64,000 bases of DNA from RGIG6375 sp964472725 (GTDB lineage Bacteria; Bacillota; Clostridia; Oscillospirales; Oscillospiraceae), in the NCBI GenBank assembly GCA_964472725.1, contig CAYYLZ010000002.1:17257-81256 (forward strand). Reading direction: 5' to 3'. Shown piece after piece: positions 1-10,349 of the stretch (position 1 is the first letter of the stretch; each line of letters starts with the position of its first letter). The notes under the pieces are model-generated. The model was not told the origin of the DNA and searched no databases. It saw only the letters and a list, made by a program, of their open reading frames with translations. The position numbers and the translations under genes were made by a program.

Positions 1-1173
1 GAGATCGGCCTTGGCGGTGGTAAGCTTGACGGCGCAAGAATGACCACACGCACAAACATTGCCGTTTCCTCCGAGCTTATGGCTATCCTTTCCGTCGCCC
101 GCGACCTTAAGGATATGCGTGAACGTATAGGCAAAATCGTGCTTGCTTACGATATGGACGGTAATCCTGTAACCGCCGAAGATCTTGAAGTTGCAGGCGC
201 CATGACTGCATGGATGAGAAATGCCATCAACCCCACCCTCTGCTACACTGTAGAGCATCAGCCCTGCCTCGTACACGCAGGTCCCTTTGCAAATATCGCC
301 ATCGGACAGAGTTCCATTATCGGCGACCGTCTTGCACTGAAGCTTTTTGATTATCACGTAACCGAGTCCGGCTTTGCAGCCGACATTGGCTTTGAAAAGT
401 TCTGGAACGTAAAATGTCGTCTCAGCGGTCTCACTCCTCACGTTTCCGTTGTCGTTGCCACGATCCGCGCTCTTAAGATGCACGGCGGCGGCCCCGATGT
501 AAAGCCCGGCCGTCCCTTGCCCAAGGAGTATGTCGAGGAGAACCTCGAGCTTCTCGAAAAGGGCTGCGAGAACCTGCTGCATCATGTAAACAACGTCAAG
601 AAGAGCGGCATCAAGCCCGTCGTCTGCATCAACAAGTTCTACACCGATACCGATGCCGAGGTTGCTCTTATTCGCAAAATCTGTGCAGAGAACAATGTTC
701 GCTGCGCACTCAGCGAACATTGGCAGTACGGCGGCGAAGGCGCTCTCGAGCTTGCTCAGGCTGTTATCGACGCTTGCGAGGAGCCCGAAGAGCCCATCAA
801 GTATCTGTACGAGTTGGACACTCCCCTGCGCGAGCGCGTTGAGCTTATCGCCAGGGAAGTTTACGGCGCAGACGGCGTAGACTGGACACCCGAGGCACTT
901 GCAAAGGCAGAGCGTTTCGAAAATGATCCCAAATATGCAGATTACTGCACAATGATGGTCAAGACCCATCTGTCTCTCAGTCATGATCCCAACCTCAAGG
1001 GAGTACCCAAGGGCTGGCGTCTTCCCATCCGCGACATTCTCGAATACGGCGGCGCAAAGTTCCTCTGCCCAATGGCCGGTTCCATCAGCATGATGCCCGG
1101 CACTTGTTCCAACCCTGCATACCGCAGAGTTGACGTCGACCTCGAAACCGGCGCGGTAACAGGAATCTTCTAA
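1..1173 (+). CDS. fhs: Formate-tetrahydrofolate ligase, C-terminal part (5' end outside window)
   Basis: This enzyme makes 10-formyl-tetrahydrofolate from formate, ATP and THF in the cytoplasm, feeding purine synthesis and, in acetogens, the methyl branch of the Wood-Ljungdahl pathway. The frame is open from base 1, so the gene is cut by the window edge. About 390 residues are present of a usual ~556. The stretches GGGKLDGARMTTRTNIAVSS, YTVEHQPCLVHAGPFANIA and TPHVSVVVATIRALKMHGGG are typical of the family, and the C-terminus (PMAGSISMMPGTCSNPAYRR) is complete. A bidirectional terminator follows 20 bases after the stop. No start can be chosen here. Confidence 0.96.
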   Translation, partial: EIGLGGGKLDGARMTTRTNIAVSSELMAILSVARDLKDMRERIGKIVLAYDMDGNPVTAEDLEVAGAMTAWMRNAINPTLCYTVEHQPCLVHAGPFANIAIGQSSIIGDRLALKLFDYHVTESGFAADIGFEKFWNVKCRLSGLTPHVSVVVATIRALKMHGGGPDVKPGRPLPKEYVEENLELLEKGCENLLHHVNNVKKSGIKPVVCINKFYTDTDAEVALIRKICAENNVRCALSEHWQYGGEGALELAQAVIDACEEPEEPIKYLYELDTPLRERVELIAREVYGADGVDWTPEALAKAERFENDPKYADYCTMMVKTHLSLSHDPNLKGVPKGWRLPIRDILEYGGAKFLCPMAGSISMMPGTCSNPAYRRVDVDLETGAVTGIF

Positions 1174-1193
1174 TATAATCCATATAAAGCTCA

Positions 1194-1226
1194 AATCCCC
1201 CTGATAACCGGGTTATCAGGGGGATT
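1194..1226. terminator. Bidirectional intrinsic terminator between fhs and icd
   Basis: A perfect 16-bp inverted repeat (arms 1194-1209 and 1211-1226) carries A-rich and T-rich flanks on both sides. It sits between the convergent ends of fhs and icd and can stop transcription from either. Confidence 0.85.
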
Positions 1227-1229
1227 TTC

Positions 1230-2444
1230 TTATGCAGCGAGAAGCTCTTTAAGTCTTTCCGCAATAGTCTTTATGAATTCTTCCGTATTGACGCGCTTGA
1301 CATCAATACCTTCCGCAAGGCCGGCAAGGTCTTTGGTCATAACGCCGCTGTTAAGAGTATCAAAGCAAGCCTGTTCCAGCTTATCGGCGTAAGCACAAAG
1401 CTCGTCAAGGCCGTCCAGCTCACCACGCTTGCGAAGAGCACCGCTCCACGCGAAAATCGTCGCGATGGGATTTGTAGAAGTTTCCTCGCCGTTGAGGTGA
1501 CGGTAATAGTGGCGGGTAACAGTGCCGTGAGCCGCCTCATACTCAAACTTACCATCAGGAGAAACCAACACGGAAGTCATCATTGCAAGGCTGCCGAAAG
1601 CAGTGGATACCATATCGCTCATAACGTCACCGTCATAGTTCTTGCAGGCCCAAATAAAGCCGCCCTCGGAACGAATAACTCGGGCAACGGCGTCATCAAT
1701 AAGGGTATAGAAATACTCAATGCCCAGCTCTTCGAAGCGGCTCTTATATTCCTCTTCGTAAATGCGCTGGAAGATTTCCTTAAAGGCTCCGTCATATACC
1801 TTGGAAATGGTGTCTTTGGTGGAGAACCACAGATCCTGCTTCATCTCAATGGCGTAGTTGAAGCAAGAGCGGGCAAAGCTTTCAACGGACTTCTCATTGT
1901 TGTGCATACCCTGAATTACGCCCGAACCGAACATTTTCTGTATAGTCTGACGGCTCACCTTACCGCTTGCACCGGTAAACACCAGTTCGGCTGTACCGGG
2001 CTCGTCAGTGCGGAACTCCACAGCTTTATAAACGTCGCCGTAAGCATGACGGGCAATGGTTATGGGCTTCTTCCAATTCTTCACCACCGGCTTCACGCAG
2101 TCAATGATGATAGGTGTTCTGAACACAGTGCCGTCCATAACGCTGCGAATGGTGCCGTTGGGGCTCTTCCACATCTCCTTGAGCTTATATTCGCTCATGC
2201 GCTGGGCGTTGGGAGTGATAGTAGCGCATTTTACCGCTACCCCGAGCTTCTTTGCCGCTTCCGCGGCAGCAACGGTAACCTCATCATTGGTGCGGTCACG
2301 CTCAAGCAGACCCAAATCATAATACTCGGTCTTCAGCTCAACAAAGGGCAGAATAAGCTCGTCCTTTATCATACGCCAAAGAATACGGGTCATTTCGTCG
2401 CCGTCCATTTCAACGACGGGGACATTCATTTGGATTTTTTCCAT
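1230..2444 (-). CDS. icd: NADP-dependent isocitrate dehydrogenase, eukaryote-like type
   Basis: Oxidative decarboxylation of isocitrate to 2-oxoglutarate, supplying glutamate synthesis in an anaerobe with an incomplete TCA cycle. The ~404-residue length and the stretches VVEMDGDEMTRILWRMIKD, TPNAQRMSEYKLKEMWKSPN and EAAHGTVTRHYYRH are those of the dimeric eukaryote-like IDH group. An upstream in-frame GTG exists at 2471, but the ATG at 2444 is preceded by GGAGG with a five-base gap, so I use that. It lies directly after the aconitase gene and is probably translated from the same mRNA. Cofactor preference for NADP is inferred from family, not tested here. Confidence 0.95.
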   Translation of the reverse strand: MEKIQMNVPVVEMDGDEMTRILWRMIKDELILPFVELKTEYYDLGLLERDRTNDEVTVAAAEAAKKLGVAVKCATITPNAQRMSEYKLKEMWKSPNGTIRSVMDGTVFRTPIIIDCVKPVVKNWKKPITIARHAYGDVYKAVEFRTDEPGTAELVFTGASGKVSRQTIQKMFGSGVIQGMHNNEKSVESFARSCFNYAIEMKQDLWFSTKDTISKVYDGAFKEIFQRIYEEEYKSRFEELGIEYFYTLIDDAVARVIRSEGGFIWACKNYDGDVMSDMVSTAFGSLAMMTSVLVSPDGKFEYEAAHGTVTRHYYRHLNGEETSTNPIATIFAWSGALRKRGELDGLDELCAYADKLEQACFDTLNSGVMTKDLAGLAEGIDVKRVNTEEFIKTIAERLKELLAA

Positions 2445-2467
2445 GTTTTCCTCCATGAGATAAAGAC

Positions 2468-4729
2468 TCACTCCGCATGGCCGGCAGCGTAATAGTTCAT
2501 AAGGCAGCCGTCCAACAGAATAGTGCGCTCATTATCGGTAAGGCCGGTTAGGTTAAGGGTTATATCCTCAACCTTATCGCCGCTGATAACTTTTGCTGGA
2601 ATACGTTCAAGCTTATCGGCTATCGCTTTACGTATTCCGGGTATAAATACATAATCGCCGGCATTGTAGTCGAAGGGAGTATCCTTGTCAATGGTAAAAG
2701 GTACAAGACCCCAGTTGATGCAGTTGCTGCGGTAACGTTTGGTTGCGTACTCATAGCAGATATTCGCGCCGCCGCCCAGCACCTTTTGGCAAGAGGCTGC
2801 CTGCTCACGGGCGCTGCCGTCACCGGGCTTCCTGGCAAATACGCAGGATACGATATCCGTGCTCTCAAGAAGCTTATCGCCATGGTCGCTTACCATGTTA
2901 AGCACGGCAAGAGCTTCCGCAGGCTTCTCCCCCGCTCTTCTCGCTTCGTCCATTGCGCGGATCGCCTTGGAGGCTGGCACGTACTCAGGCACACGGCGGG
3001 ACAGTGCGAAATCGGAAAGGCGGATAGGGTTGGAACGATAGGAAGAGGTCTCGCCGGAGGGAATGAGCTCGTCGGTGGTGGTAACTTCATCGAAGATGAC
3101 CGCCGCCAGCTTGCACAGCAGATTTTCTCCCATGGCATTGAAGTGGGGCCAATCGGTAATATTGGGGCCGAATTTCAGTTCCGTCTCTGGCTGAGCCTTA
3201 CCGAAGCCGAAATAGATACGTTTATTATACGCAGAAGGATCGAAAACATATTTCTTTTCGGGGATATCGTACTCAATATCGGTAGCGGCGGTGATAACGC
3301 CGCCGTTAGCCGCGGTTGCGGCAATACTGCGTGCGTCCATAAGCGCAACAGCGGAAATCTGTCCCTCGCCGGGCTTGGAGCCTTCGCGGTTGGGGAAGTT
3401 TCTTGTTGCGTGACGGATACTCAAAGCATTATGACCGGGAGTATCGCCTGCGCCGAAGCAAGGGCCGCAGAATGCAGGCTTTATGACCGCACCGGCTTCC
3501 ATAAGAGTTTCGGCAGTGCCGTCACGAGTGATTGCCATGCCGATAGGCATGGAAGAGGGATAAACGGAGAGATTGAAATAACCGTCACCAACGCTCTGAC
3601 CGTCAAGAATTGCAGCCGCTTCGGTGAGATTATCGTACATACCGCCGGAACAGCCGACGATGACGCCCTGATCTGCAACGACCTTGCCGTCAACTATCTT
3701 ATCGGTGAGCTTAAGCTCCACCTGGCCGCCCAACTGCTTGTTGCAGTCCTCCTGAACGCGGGTAAGGACGCCGACGGGATCTGCCTGCAGTTCCTTTACG
3801 GTAACAGCATTGGAGGGGTGGAAAGGCAGCGCTACCATACATTCCTGCCTGGAAAGGTCAACCTTTACTATTGCATCATAATAAGCGCAATCGGCGGGCT
3901 TCAGTTCCTTATAAGCCTCGGGGCGACCAACAGTTTCGTAGTACTCCTTAACCTTATCGTCAGTTACCCAAACGGAGGACAGGCAGGAGGTTTCGGTGGT
4001 CATTACGTCGATACCGATACGGTAGTCCATGGACAGGCCTGCCACGCCGGGGCCGGCAAACTCAAGTATCTTGTTCTTCACAAGACCGCCGCCGAACACT
4101 TCCGCGCAAAGAGAAATTGCAACGTCGTGGGGGCCTACGCCCTTGCGGGGCTCGCCCTCCAACCATACAAGGACTACCTGCGGCGCGTCAACGTCATATG
4201 TATTTTCCAGCAGCTGCTTAGCCAGCTCGCCGCCGCCTTCACCGATACCCATAGTACCGTAGCAGCCGTAGCGGGTATGGCTGTCGGAACCGAGTATCAT
4301 TGAGCCGCAGGAGGCCAGCATTTCACGCATAAACTGATGGCATACGGCCTGATTTGCGGGCACGTAGATGCCGCCGTACTTCTTTGCGGCAGAAAGTCCA
4401 AAACCATGGTCGTCCTCGTTGATTGTACCGCCTACAGCACAAAGGCTGTTATGGCAGTTGGTAAGGACATAAGGTATAGGAAACCGCTTCATGCCGCTGG
4501 CACGGGCAGTCTGAATTATACCAACAAAGGTAATGTCATGGGACATGAGCGCATCAAACTTTATGCGCATCTTCTTAGGGTCGGTTGACTTATCGTGGGC
4601 TCGCATGATGGAATAGGCTATAGTACCCTCGCGCGCCTCATCGGGCGAGGCAAGACCCTTTGCGTCAGCCGCGTCAACTATGCTCTTACCGCCAAGGAGG
4701 TACACTCCCTTATCGTAATATTTAACCAT
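2468..4729 (-). CDS. Aconitase-family hydratase, YbhJ-like subgroup
   Basis: Predicted [4Fe-4S] hydro-lyase converting citrate to isocitrate. At 753 residues it has the length of the YbhJ-like subgroup rather than the ~640- or ~890-residue canonical aconitases. Cluster-binding cysteines are visible in VIVGCSGGMYDN and in AFCGPCFGAGDTPGH; the substrate-loop stretch LGSDSHTRYGCYGTMGIG is also intact. It sits between pth (14 bases upstream) and icd (23 bases downstream), and this pairing argues it is the working aconitase. YbhJ itself has no settled function, so the assignment to citrate/isocitrate rests on context plus conserved ligands. Confidence 0.9.
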   Translation of the reverse strand: MVKYYDKGVYLLGGKSIVDAADAKGLASPDEAREGTIAYSIMRAHDKSTDPKKMRIKFDALMSHDITFVGIIQTARASGMKRFPIPYVLTNCHNSLCAVGGTINEDDHGFGLSAAKKYGGIYVPANQAVCHQFMREMLASCGSMILGSDSHTRYGCYGTMGIGEGGGELAKQLLENTYDVDAPQVVLVWLEGEPRKGVGPHDVAISLCAEVFGGGLVKNKILEFAGPGVAGLSMDYRIGIDVMTTETSCLSSVWVTDDKVKEYYETVGRPEAYKELKPADCAYYDAIVKVDLSRQECMVALPFHPSNAVTVKELQADPVGVLTRVQEDCNKQLGGQVELKLTDKIVDGKVVADQGVIVGCSGGMYDNLTEAAAILDGQSVGDGYFNLSVYPSSMPIGMAITRDGTAETLMEAGAVIKPAFCGPCFGAGDTPGHNALSIRHATRNFPNREGSKPGEGQISAVALMDARSIAATAANGGVITAATDIEYDIPEKKYVFDPSAYNKRIYFGFGKAQPETELKFGPNITDWPHFNAMGENLLCKLAAVIFDEVTTTDELIPSGETSSYRSNPIRLSDFALSRRVPEYVPASKAIRAMDEARRAGEKPAEALAVLNMVSDHGDKLLESTDIVSCVFARKPGDGSAREQAASCQKVLGGGANICYEYATKRYRSNCINWGLVPFTIDKDTPFDYNAGDYVFIPGIRKAIADKLERIPAKVISGDKVEDITLNLTGLTDNERTILLDGCLMNYYAAGHAE

Positions 4730-4743
4730 TATTCATTTCCCTT

Positions 4744-5340
4744 TCAGCCGTTGTACTTATTCATCGCTGAATTTACACCGTTTTCAATTATCTCTTCCAC
4801 GGCGTCAAGAGCCACCGCGGCAGCCTCGTTGATAACCTTGAAATCGGCATCGTTAAGCTTACCGATAACCCAGTCTATAACGTCATAATCCGGGTGCGGC
4901 GGCGCACCTATGCCAATTTTAACGCGTGGGAACTGGTCGGTTCCCAGCTTGGCGATAATGCTCTTTATACCGTTATGACCTCCGGCGCTGCCGTTTCTCT
5001 TGACACGCAGCTTGCCGATGGGCAGCGACATATCGTCAAAAACCACGATGATACGCTCTGCAGGTATCTTATAAAACGCGGCAGCGGGAGCAACCGCATC
5101 GCCGCTGAGATTCATATAGGTCTGTGGGCGCATGAACAGCACACGCTCTCCGCCAAATTCCGCCACATTGGTAAAGGCGTGGAATTTGAGCTTATTTGTC
5201 TTTATGCCGCGCTTATCTTCCAGCACAGACGCGGCCATAAACCCCGCATTATGGCGGGTTCTCTCGTATTTACTTTCCGGGTTACCGAGGAACGCCACTA
5301 TCCAGCGGGGTCCTCCTCCGTCTTTTCCTTTGAAAAACAT
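4744..5340 (-). CDS. pth: Peptidyl-tRNA hydrolase
   Basis: Releases tRNA from peptidyl-tRNA that drops off the ribosome. The N-terminal block WIVAFLGNPESKYERTRHNAGF holds the conserved Asn and the catalytic His, and FDDMSLPIGKLRVKRNGSAG with GGHNGIKSI is the second signature. About 198 residues, typical. The ATG at 5340 has GAGG eight bases upstream; a GTG at 5343 is the alternative. It is the first gene of a leftward operon with aconitase and isocitrate dehydrogenase, an unusual partner set for pth, which more often sits with mfd or spoVT. Confidence 0.95.
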   Translation of the reverse strand: MFFKGKDGGGPRWIVAFLGNPESKYERTRHNAGFMAASVLEDKRGIKTNKLKFHAFTNVAEFGGERVLFMRPQTYMNLSGDAVAPAAAFYKIPAERIIVVFDDMSLPIGKLRVKRNGSAGGHNGIKSIIAKLGTDQFPRVKIGIGAPPHPDYDVIDWVIGKLNDADFKVINEAAAVALDAVEEIIENGVNSAMNKYNG

Positions 5341-5456
5341 CACGCTAACCTCTTATACACGTAATAATTAATAATTTTACCACAGCTTATAGCTAATTGC
5401 AAAACCTTTTGCGGTTTACAAGAAAATAAACGCATATCCACCCTTTCAATTTTTTC

Positions 5457-5485
5457 TTGACATTGCAAAAAGCGTATGCTACTGT
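5457..5485 (+). promoter_or_regulatory. SigA-type promoter for the ytrA-like operon
   Basis: TTGACA (5457-5462), a 17-base spacer, then TACTGT (5480-5485). It drives the rightward small membrane protein, GntR and ABC genes. The -10 overlaps the palindrome described next. Confidence 0.7.
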
Positions 5486-5495
5486 ATTAATACAG
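5482..5495. promoter_or_regulatory. Palindromic operator, probably for the GntR/YtrA repressor
   Basis: CTGTATTAATACAG is a perfect 14-bp palindrome lying on the -10 and start region of the promoter. YtrA-type GntR proteins bind such dyads and repress their own operon; the regulator encoded 480 bases downstream is the obvious candidate. Confidence 0.7.
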
Positions 5496-5546
5496 CTATT
5501 ACAGTTCGTACATTAGTAAGATGCTGCATACCTTGTGGAGAGAATA

Positions 5547-5586
5547 CCGCGGAAGATACGTTACGCAAAACCAATATCTTTCGCGG
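5547..5586 (+). other. Leader hairpin
   Basis: A 12-base stem (5547-5558 with 5575-5586) in the ~110-base leader between the promoter and the first gene. No T-run follows, so it looks like an mRNA stability or accessory structure rather than a terminator. Confidence 0.45.
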
Positions 5587-5616
5587 CATTTGATCCATCA
5601 CTGCGGAGGTGCTGAA

Positions 5617-5910
5617 ATGAGCGTATTTTTCAACATGGCAAGCCTTGTGCTCGGCCTTGCGGCGTGGGTGCTTGCCTGCATTGCTGTAATCAAACGAAAG
5701 CCGCAGAACTTCTCGTTTCTCAGCTTCACATTCTGCGTCCTGTCCCTTGTATTTCAGCTTTGCGAAATAAACAATCGTGTGAATATGGGTGATTTCTCCG
5801 CGATAATGGATACCATACGCGCCGTTGTTCTAGCTTCTGCCATTATGAGCGGCGTAACCATCGTGCTGAACCTTACCGCACTTATAAGAGCGGGAGGCAA
5901 AAACAATTAA
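5617..5910 (+). CDS. Small membrane protein at head of GntR/ABC operon
   Basis: A 97-residue protein with three hydrophobic segments (about residues 5-22, 33-47 and 67-90) and a short charged tail. The ATG at 5617 follows GCGGAGGTGCTGAA, so I prefer it to the in-frame ATG at 5521, which has no ribosome site. Small membrane proteins of this look are often the first gene of ytrA-like operons in Clostridia. I do not recognise a named function. It may be an accessory subunit of the ABC transporter or a lipid II/antibiotic response component; that is inference from position only. Confidence 0.75.
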   Translation: MSVFFNMASLVLGLAAWVLACIAVIKRKPQNFSFLSFTFCVLSLVFQLCEINNRVNMGDFSAIMDTIRAVVLASAIMSGVTIVLNLTALIRAGGKNN

Positions 5911-5964
5911 CGAAACACATCAATACGACCGGCTGCCACGGCAGCCAACGGGAGGTGAAAGTTT

Positions 5965-6320
5965 TTGATAAGCATCAATTACCGGGACGGCCGACCTATT
6001 TATGAGCAGGTCAAGGAGGGTATCTGCCGCCTTATTACCAGCGGCGCAATCAAGGAAAACGAAAAGCTGCCCTCAGTGCGAGAGCTTGCAAGCTCCCTCG
6101 CCATCAATCCCAACACTATCCAGCGCGCCTATAAGGAGCTGGAGGCCGAGGGATACATCTACTCCGCTGCCGGAAAAGGCTCATTTGCCGCTCCTGCATC
6201 AGAAACTACAAACATGAAAAAGAATGAGCTTCTTTCCGCGCTGGATAAAACTCTTGCAGAGCTTTTTGAACTGGGCATGACCGAAGCGGAGCTCATCGAC
6301 CACATAAAGGAGGTAAAGAA

Positions 6321-6324
<4 letters not shown>
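5965..6324 (+). CDS. GntR-family transcriptional repressor, YtrA subfamily
   Basis: A 119-residue regulator with a winged-helix domain (about residues 8-75: PIYEQVKEGICRLITSGAIK, LPSVRELASSLAINPNTIQR) and a short C-terminal helical dimerisation tail, the YtrA layout without a large effector domain. Translation starts at TTG (5965), justified by GGGAGGTG about seven bases upstream. The stop overlaps the ATG of the ABC ATPase gene (ATGA). YtrA relatives repress ABC-transporter operons that respond to cell-wall antibiotics; the palindrome at 5482-5495 is the likely target. Confidence 0.92.
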
Positions 6325-7188
<864 letters not shown>

Positions 7189-7214
<26 letters not shown>

Positions 7215-9126
7215 CCGCGCTGTATTCGCAAAGACGGTAAAGCGTTACTGGCCGCTGTGGGCATTGTACCTGTTGGTTTGGACGCTGGCTATGGGCATTT
7301 GCGCCCATGACTGTGGCCGCCGCTACTGGGCAGATGTCGGCTTCGACTACCATGATCTATTGCAGTTTGCATGGCAGTTCGGCCTTCTCTCCAGCGCCAT
7401 CGTCCCCTGCCTCTCCGCAATGCTCGTCCACTCCTGGATGTATAACAGCCGCAGCGCCAGCGCTTATGCCTGCCTCCCCATCTGCCGCGGCAGACTTTTT
7501 ACATCTGTCACTCTCGCCGGTATCGTACCGCTGATCGTATGCAACTTTTTCGCCTGCATAGTGGCGTTTATCGTAGCCCTTTTCTCCGGGCATTTCATTA
7601 TGCTCACCGCCCTGCAGTGCTTTGCGGTAGTCAGCCTTGAGTGCCTTTTCTTCTACGGGCTTGCTACTCTTTGTGCTTCTCTTACCGGTCACGTTTTCGT
7701 GCTGCCCGTAGTTTACGGCATCTTCAACTTCGTCGTTGTAGTTGTTGAACTGCTGATAAGAGCCCTTATGTCCTACTTCTCCTTTGGCGCAGGCGGCACC
7801 GTAACTCGATTGGACTTTCTCTCTCCTTTTGTTTATCTCTTTGATAAAATAAGAGTCCAAACCGATACGGCAACCGGCTTTGCCTATATCAGCAACTGGT
7901 GGGCATTCATTATCTACGCAGCGGTCGGCATAATCCTTGCCGTATGTGCCATGCTTATTTTCCGGAAGCGCAGAATGGAGTCCGCCTCCGATGTAGTTGC
8001 GGTAAATGTACTCAAGCCCGTTTTCAAATACTGCCTCTGCTTTGGCTGCGCTCTTGTGTTGGGTCTGCTGCTGTTTACTATTACCTTTGAGGTATTCTTC
8101 ACCACCGGCTCCCCTGCTGCCAGCATAGTCATATGCATCTGCATGCTCGTTGGCGGCTTCATCGGCTATTTCACCGCCGAAATGCTCATGAAGAAGTCCT
8201 TTAAGGTTTTCCGCAAGACCTGGCGCGGTTTCCTCGTAGCCTGTGCGATTATTATCCTCTTCATTACCGCCATTGAAGCTGATTTCTTCGGCTATGAGCG
8301 CTACATACCCGACGCTGAGGACGTAAGTGCTGCCACGATCCGCATTTGGGGCGAGCCTACCAGCTTTACCGAGGCTGACGATATTGCTCAGGTAATGTTG
8401 CTTCATGAGCGCATTATCAACAACAAATCGCAGACGGAAAAGAGCATCTACGAGTATCATAGAGACTATGATTATAACGTCAGTTACAGCAGCTACCCTG
8501 TCAACGTCACCATAAGCTATGTAAAGGACGATTACACCACTGTTGAGAGGTACTACGACATTATGTACAGCGAGGTTGATAAGTTCAGCTCCGATCTGCT
8601 GGCATTCGTCAACCGCCCCGAATCCATCGTAAGCCGTATAGAAAACTCTATTGACCCCGAATATATAAGCAGCGGACATATCTATTACTATTACGATGTC
8701 CCCGGCGGCACCTATATCGAGGATTATGAGGATTACGCGCCTGCCAGTGTACCCAGACCTGTTGTTTCCGGCAGCATTGATGTATCTGTAAGCGGCGATA
8801 CCGAGTACGTACACGGCAACGTTGAGCTTACCGGCACTCAGGCCCGTGAGCTTCTCGAGAACGCCATTCTCCGCGATGCCCGCAACGGAAATATCGGTCG
8901 CGTCCGCGCCAATAATCCTGGCTACAAGAACAAAATAAGCGTAAACATTGAACTTAGCAGCAAGACACCTTATTACGTAGACAATCAGCTGGACTACTAC
9001 GATCATCAGTACATATACATGCATGACATCACCGAGGATGCCGTATACACTATTGCCGCACTGAAGGAGCTTGGTATTGACCTTGAAGCACTTTGCGAAA
9101 ACGCCATGGACAGAAACAGGGGCTAA
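7189..9126 (+). CDS. ABC transporter permease with large extracytoplasmic C-terminal domain
   Basis: About 645 residues. The first ~380 residues carry several hydrophobic segments (for example WALYLLVWTLAMGICAH, ILAVCAMLIF, LVLGLLLFTITFEVFF). After a last segment near FLVACAIIILFITAI comes a ~250-residue polar region rich in Tyr, Asp and Ser, probably outside the cell. The start at 7189 follows GGGAGGTGTGGACT. It is the membrane partner of the ABC ATPase just upstream. The extended outer domain may sense or bind the ligand; that is inference. Confidence 0.85.
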
Positions 9127-9198
9127 GCTCTTGCAAGTTCCTCACCTAAGTGATAAAATAGTTCCAACCGACATTTAATTCAAGGGAGGGCTATGACG

Positions 9199-10344
9199 AT
9201 GAAAAAGACTATTGCCGCGATTCTCATAATCGCTATGATAGCTGTCGCCATAGCTCTCCCCTCTTTTGCGGCAGAAACCATTTACTTCACCTCTGTCAAC
9301 AATATTCTCATGCAGTTGAGCGACGACACCATGCCCATCAATTATAACGGCAGTATCTATGTTCCCTATTCCGTTTTCAATTCCCATGAACTGGGCACCT
9401 TCGCCGTTTATTCTCAGTCAGCGCAGATAGTCACGGTATTCGGCAACGGCGTCCAGCTGTATTTCAATTTGCAGGACGGCACTACATACGACACTTACGA
9501 CACCCAGTACCGCCAGCGCGCGATAAGCTCCAACGGCCGCATTTATCTGCCTGTTGCCTTCACCTGCGAGTACTTCGGCATCAACTATTCCGTCATTTCC
9601 GGCAACAAGTACGGCAACATTGTTCGTATGACCGTGGGAGATGCCCTTGACGACGCCACTTTCTCCAGCGCAGCCTCTGCACTTATGAAAAGCCGCCTTG
9701 ACGATTACAATAAATCAAAGGCAACGCCCACACCCACTATCACTTCCACACCTACGCCTACCCCCACTCCCTCGAGAACACCATCTGCCGGCAATCCCAA
9801 CGAACCTGACCATTCCGATGTGAGCGTATACCTCAGCTTTTTCGGCATTGACCCGCAGCAAACGCCACGCATACTCAGTATGCTGCAAATCCGAGCAAAT
9901 ACCGCGGCATTCTTCGTCACCCCCGAAGAGATATCCGCTTACCCCGACATTATTCGCCGCATCAGCGGTTCGGGACACATCTTAGGCATTATTTGCGGTA
10001 GTGATATTGAAGCCGATTATGGGCGTGCTTCTTCCCTGCTCTATGACGCCGCCCGCACCTGTTCCTTCATCATGGCCACAAGCTCGGATTATATATTTTC
10101 CGATGTGACGCCCGATGAGCTTGGTCTTATTTATTATTGCAGCAGTTCCGATGCAGATGATCTGGTTACTGACATCGCACTTAAGACACTGCGAAATGCA
10201 GAACAGCGTGTGGACTTTATTTTTAAAAGCAGCGAGGAAACTGCCGATAATCTTGCTGCCCTGCTAAGGACACTTAGAAACGAAAACTACAATATCGCGC
10301 GGCTTTCTGAATTGAGAGCCGCCGAATATGCAGATATGGAGTAA
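9199..10344 (+). CDS. Secreted stalk protein with degenerate NodB (polysaccharide deacetylase-like) domain
   Basis: A Sec signal peptide (residues 1-25, ending SFAAE) is followed by a ~115-residue region with two motifs like the copper amine oxidase N-terminal stalk domain (NGSIYVPYSVF and NGRIYLPVAFTCEYFGI). Next comes a Thr/Pro-rich linker near residue 177, then a ~165-residue C-terminal domain. That domain follows the NodB pattern (VYLSFFGID..TPRILSML, TAAFFVTPEEISAYPDIIRR, SGSGHILGI), but the catalytic Asp-Asp is replaced by FFGI and the metal His-x3-His is absent. It is probably a non-catalytic glycan- or wall-binding protein. GGAGGG lies eight bases before 9199; the ATG at 9193 is too close to it. 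Confidence 0.8.
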   Translation: MKKTIAAILIIAMIAVAIALPSFAAETIYFTSVNNILMQLSDDTMPINYNGSIYVPYSVFNSHELGTFAVYSQSAQIVTVFGNGVQLYFNLQDGTTYDTYDTQYRQRAISSNGRIYLPVAFTCEYFGINYSVISGNKYGNIVRMTVGDALDDATFSSAASALMKSRLDDYNKSKATPTPTITSTPTPTPTPSRTPSAGNPNEPDHSDVSVYLSFFGIDPQQTPRILSMLQIRANTAAFFVTPEEISAYPDIIRRISGSGHILGIICGSDIEADYGRASSLLYDAARTCSFIMATSSDYIFSDVTPDELGLIYYCSSSDADDLVTDIALKTLRNAEQRVDFIFKSSEETADNLAALLRTLRNENYNIARLSELRAAEYADME

Positions 10345-10349
10345 GACTA

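Noticed and set aside
7357..9024. A 555-codon minus-strand frame opposite the ABC permease
   Set aside because: Antisense shadow without motifs or start signals.
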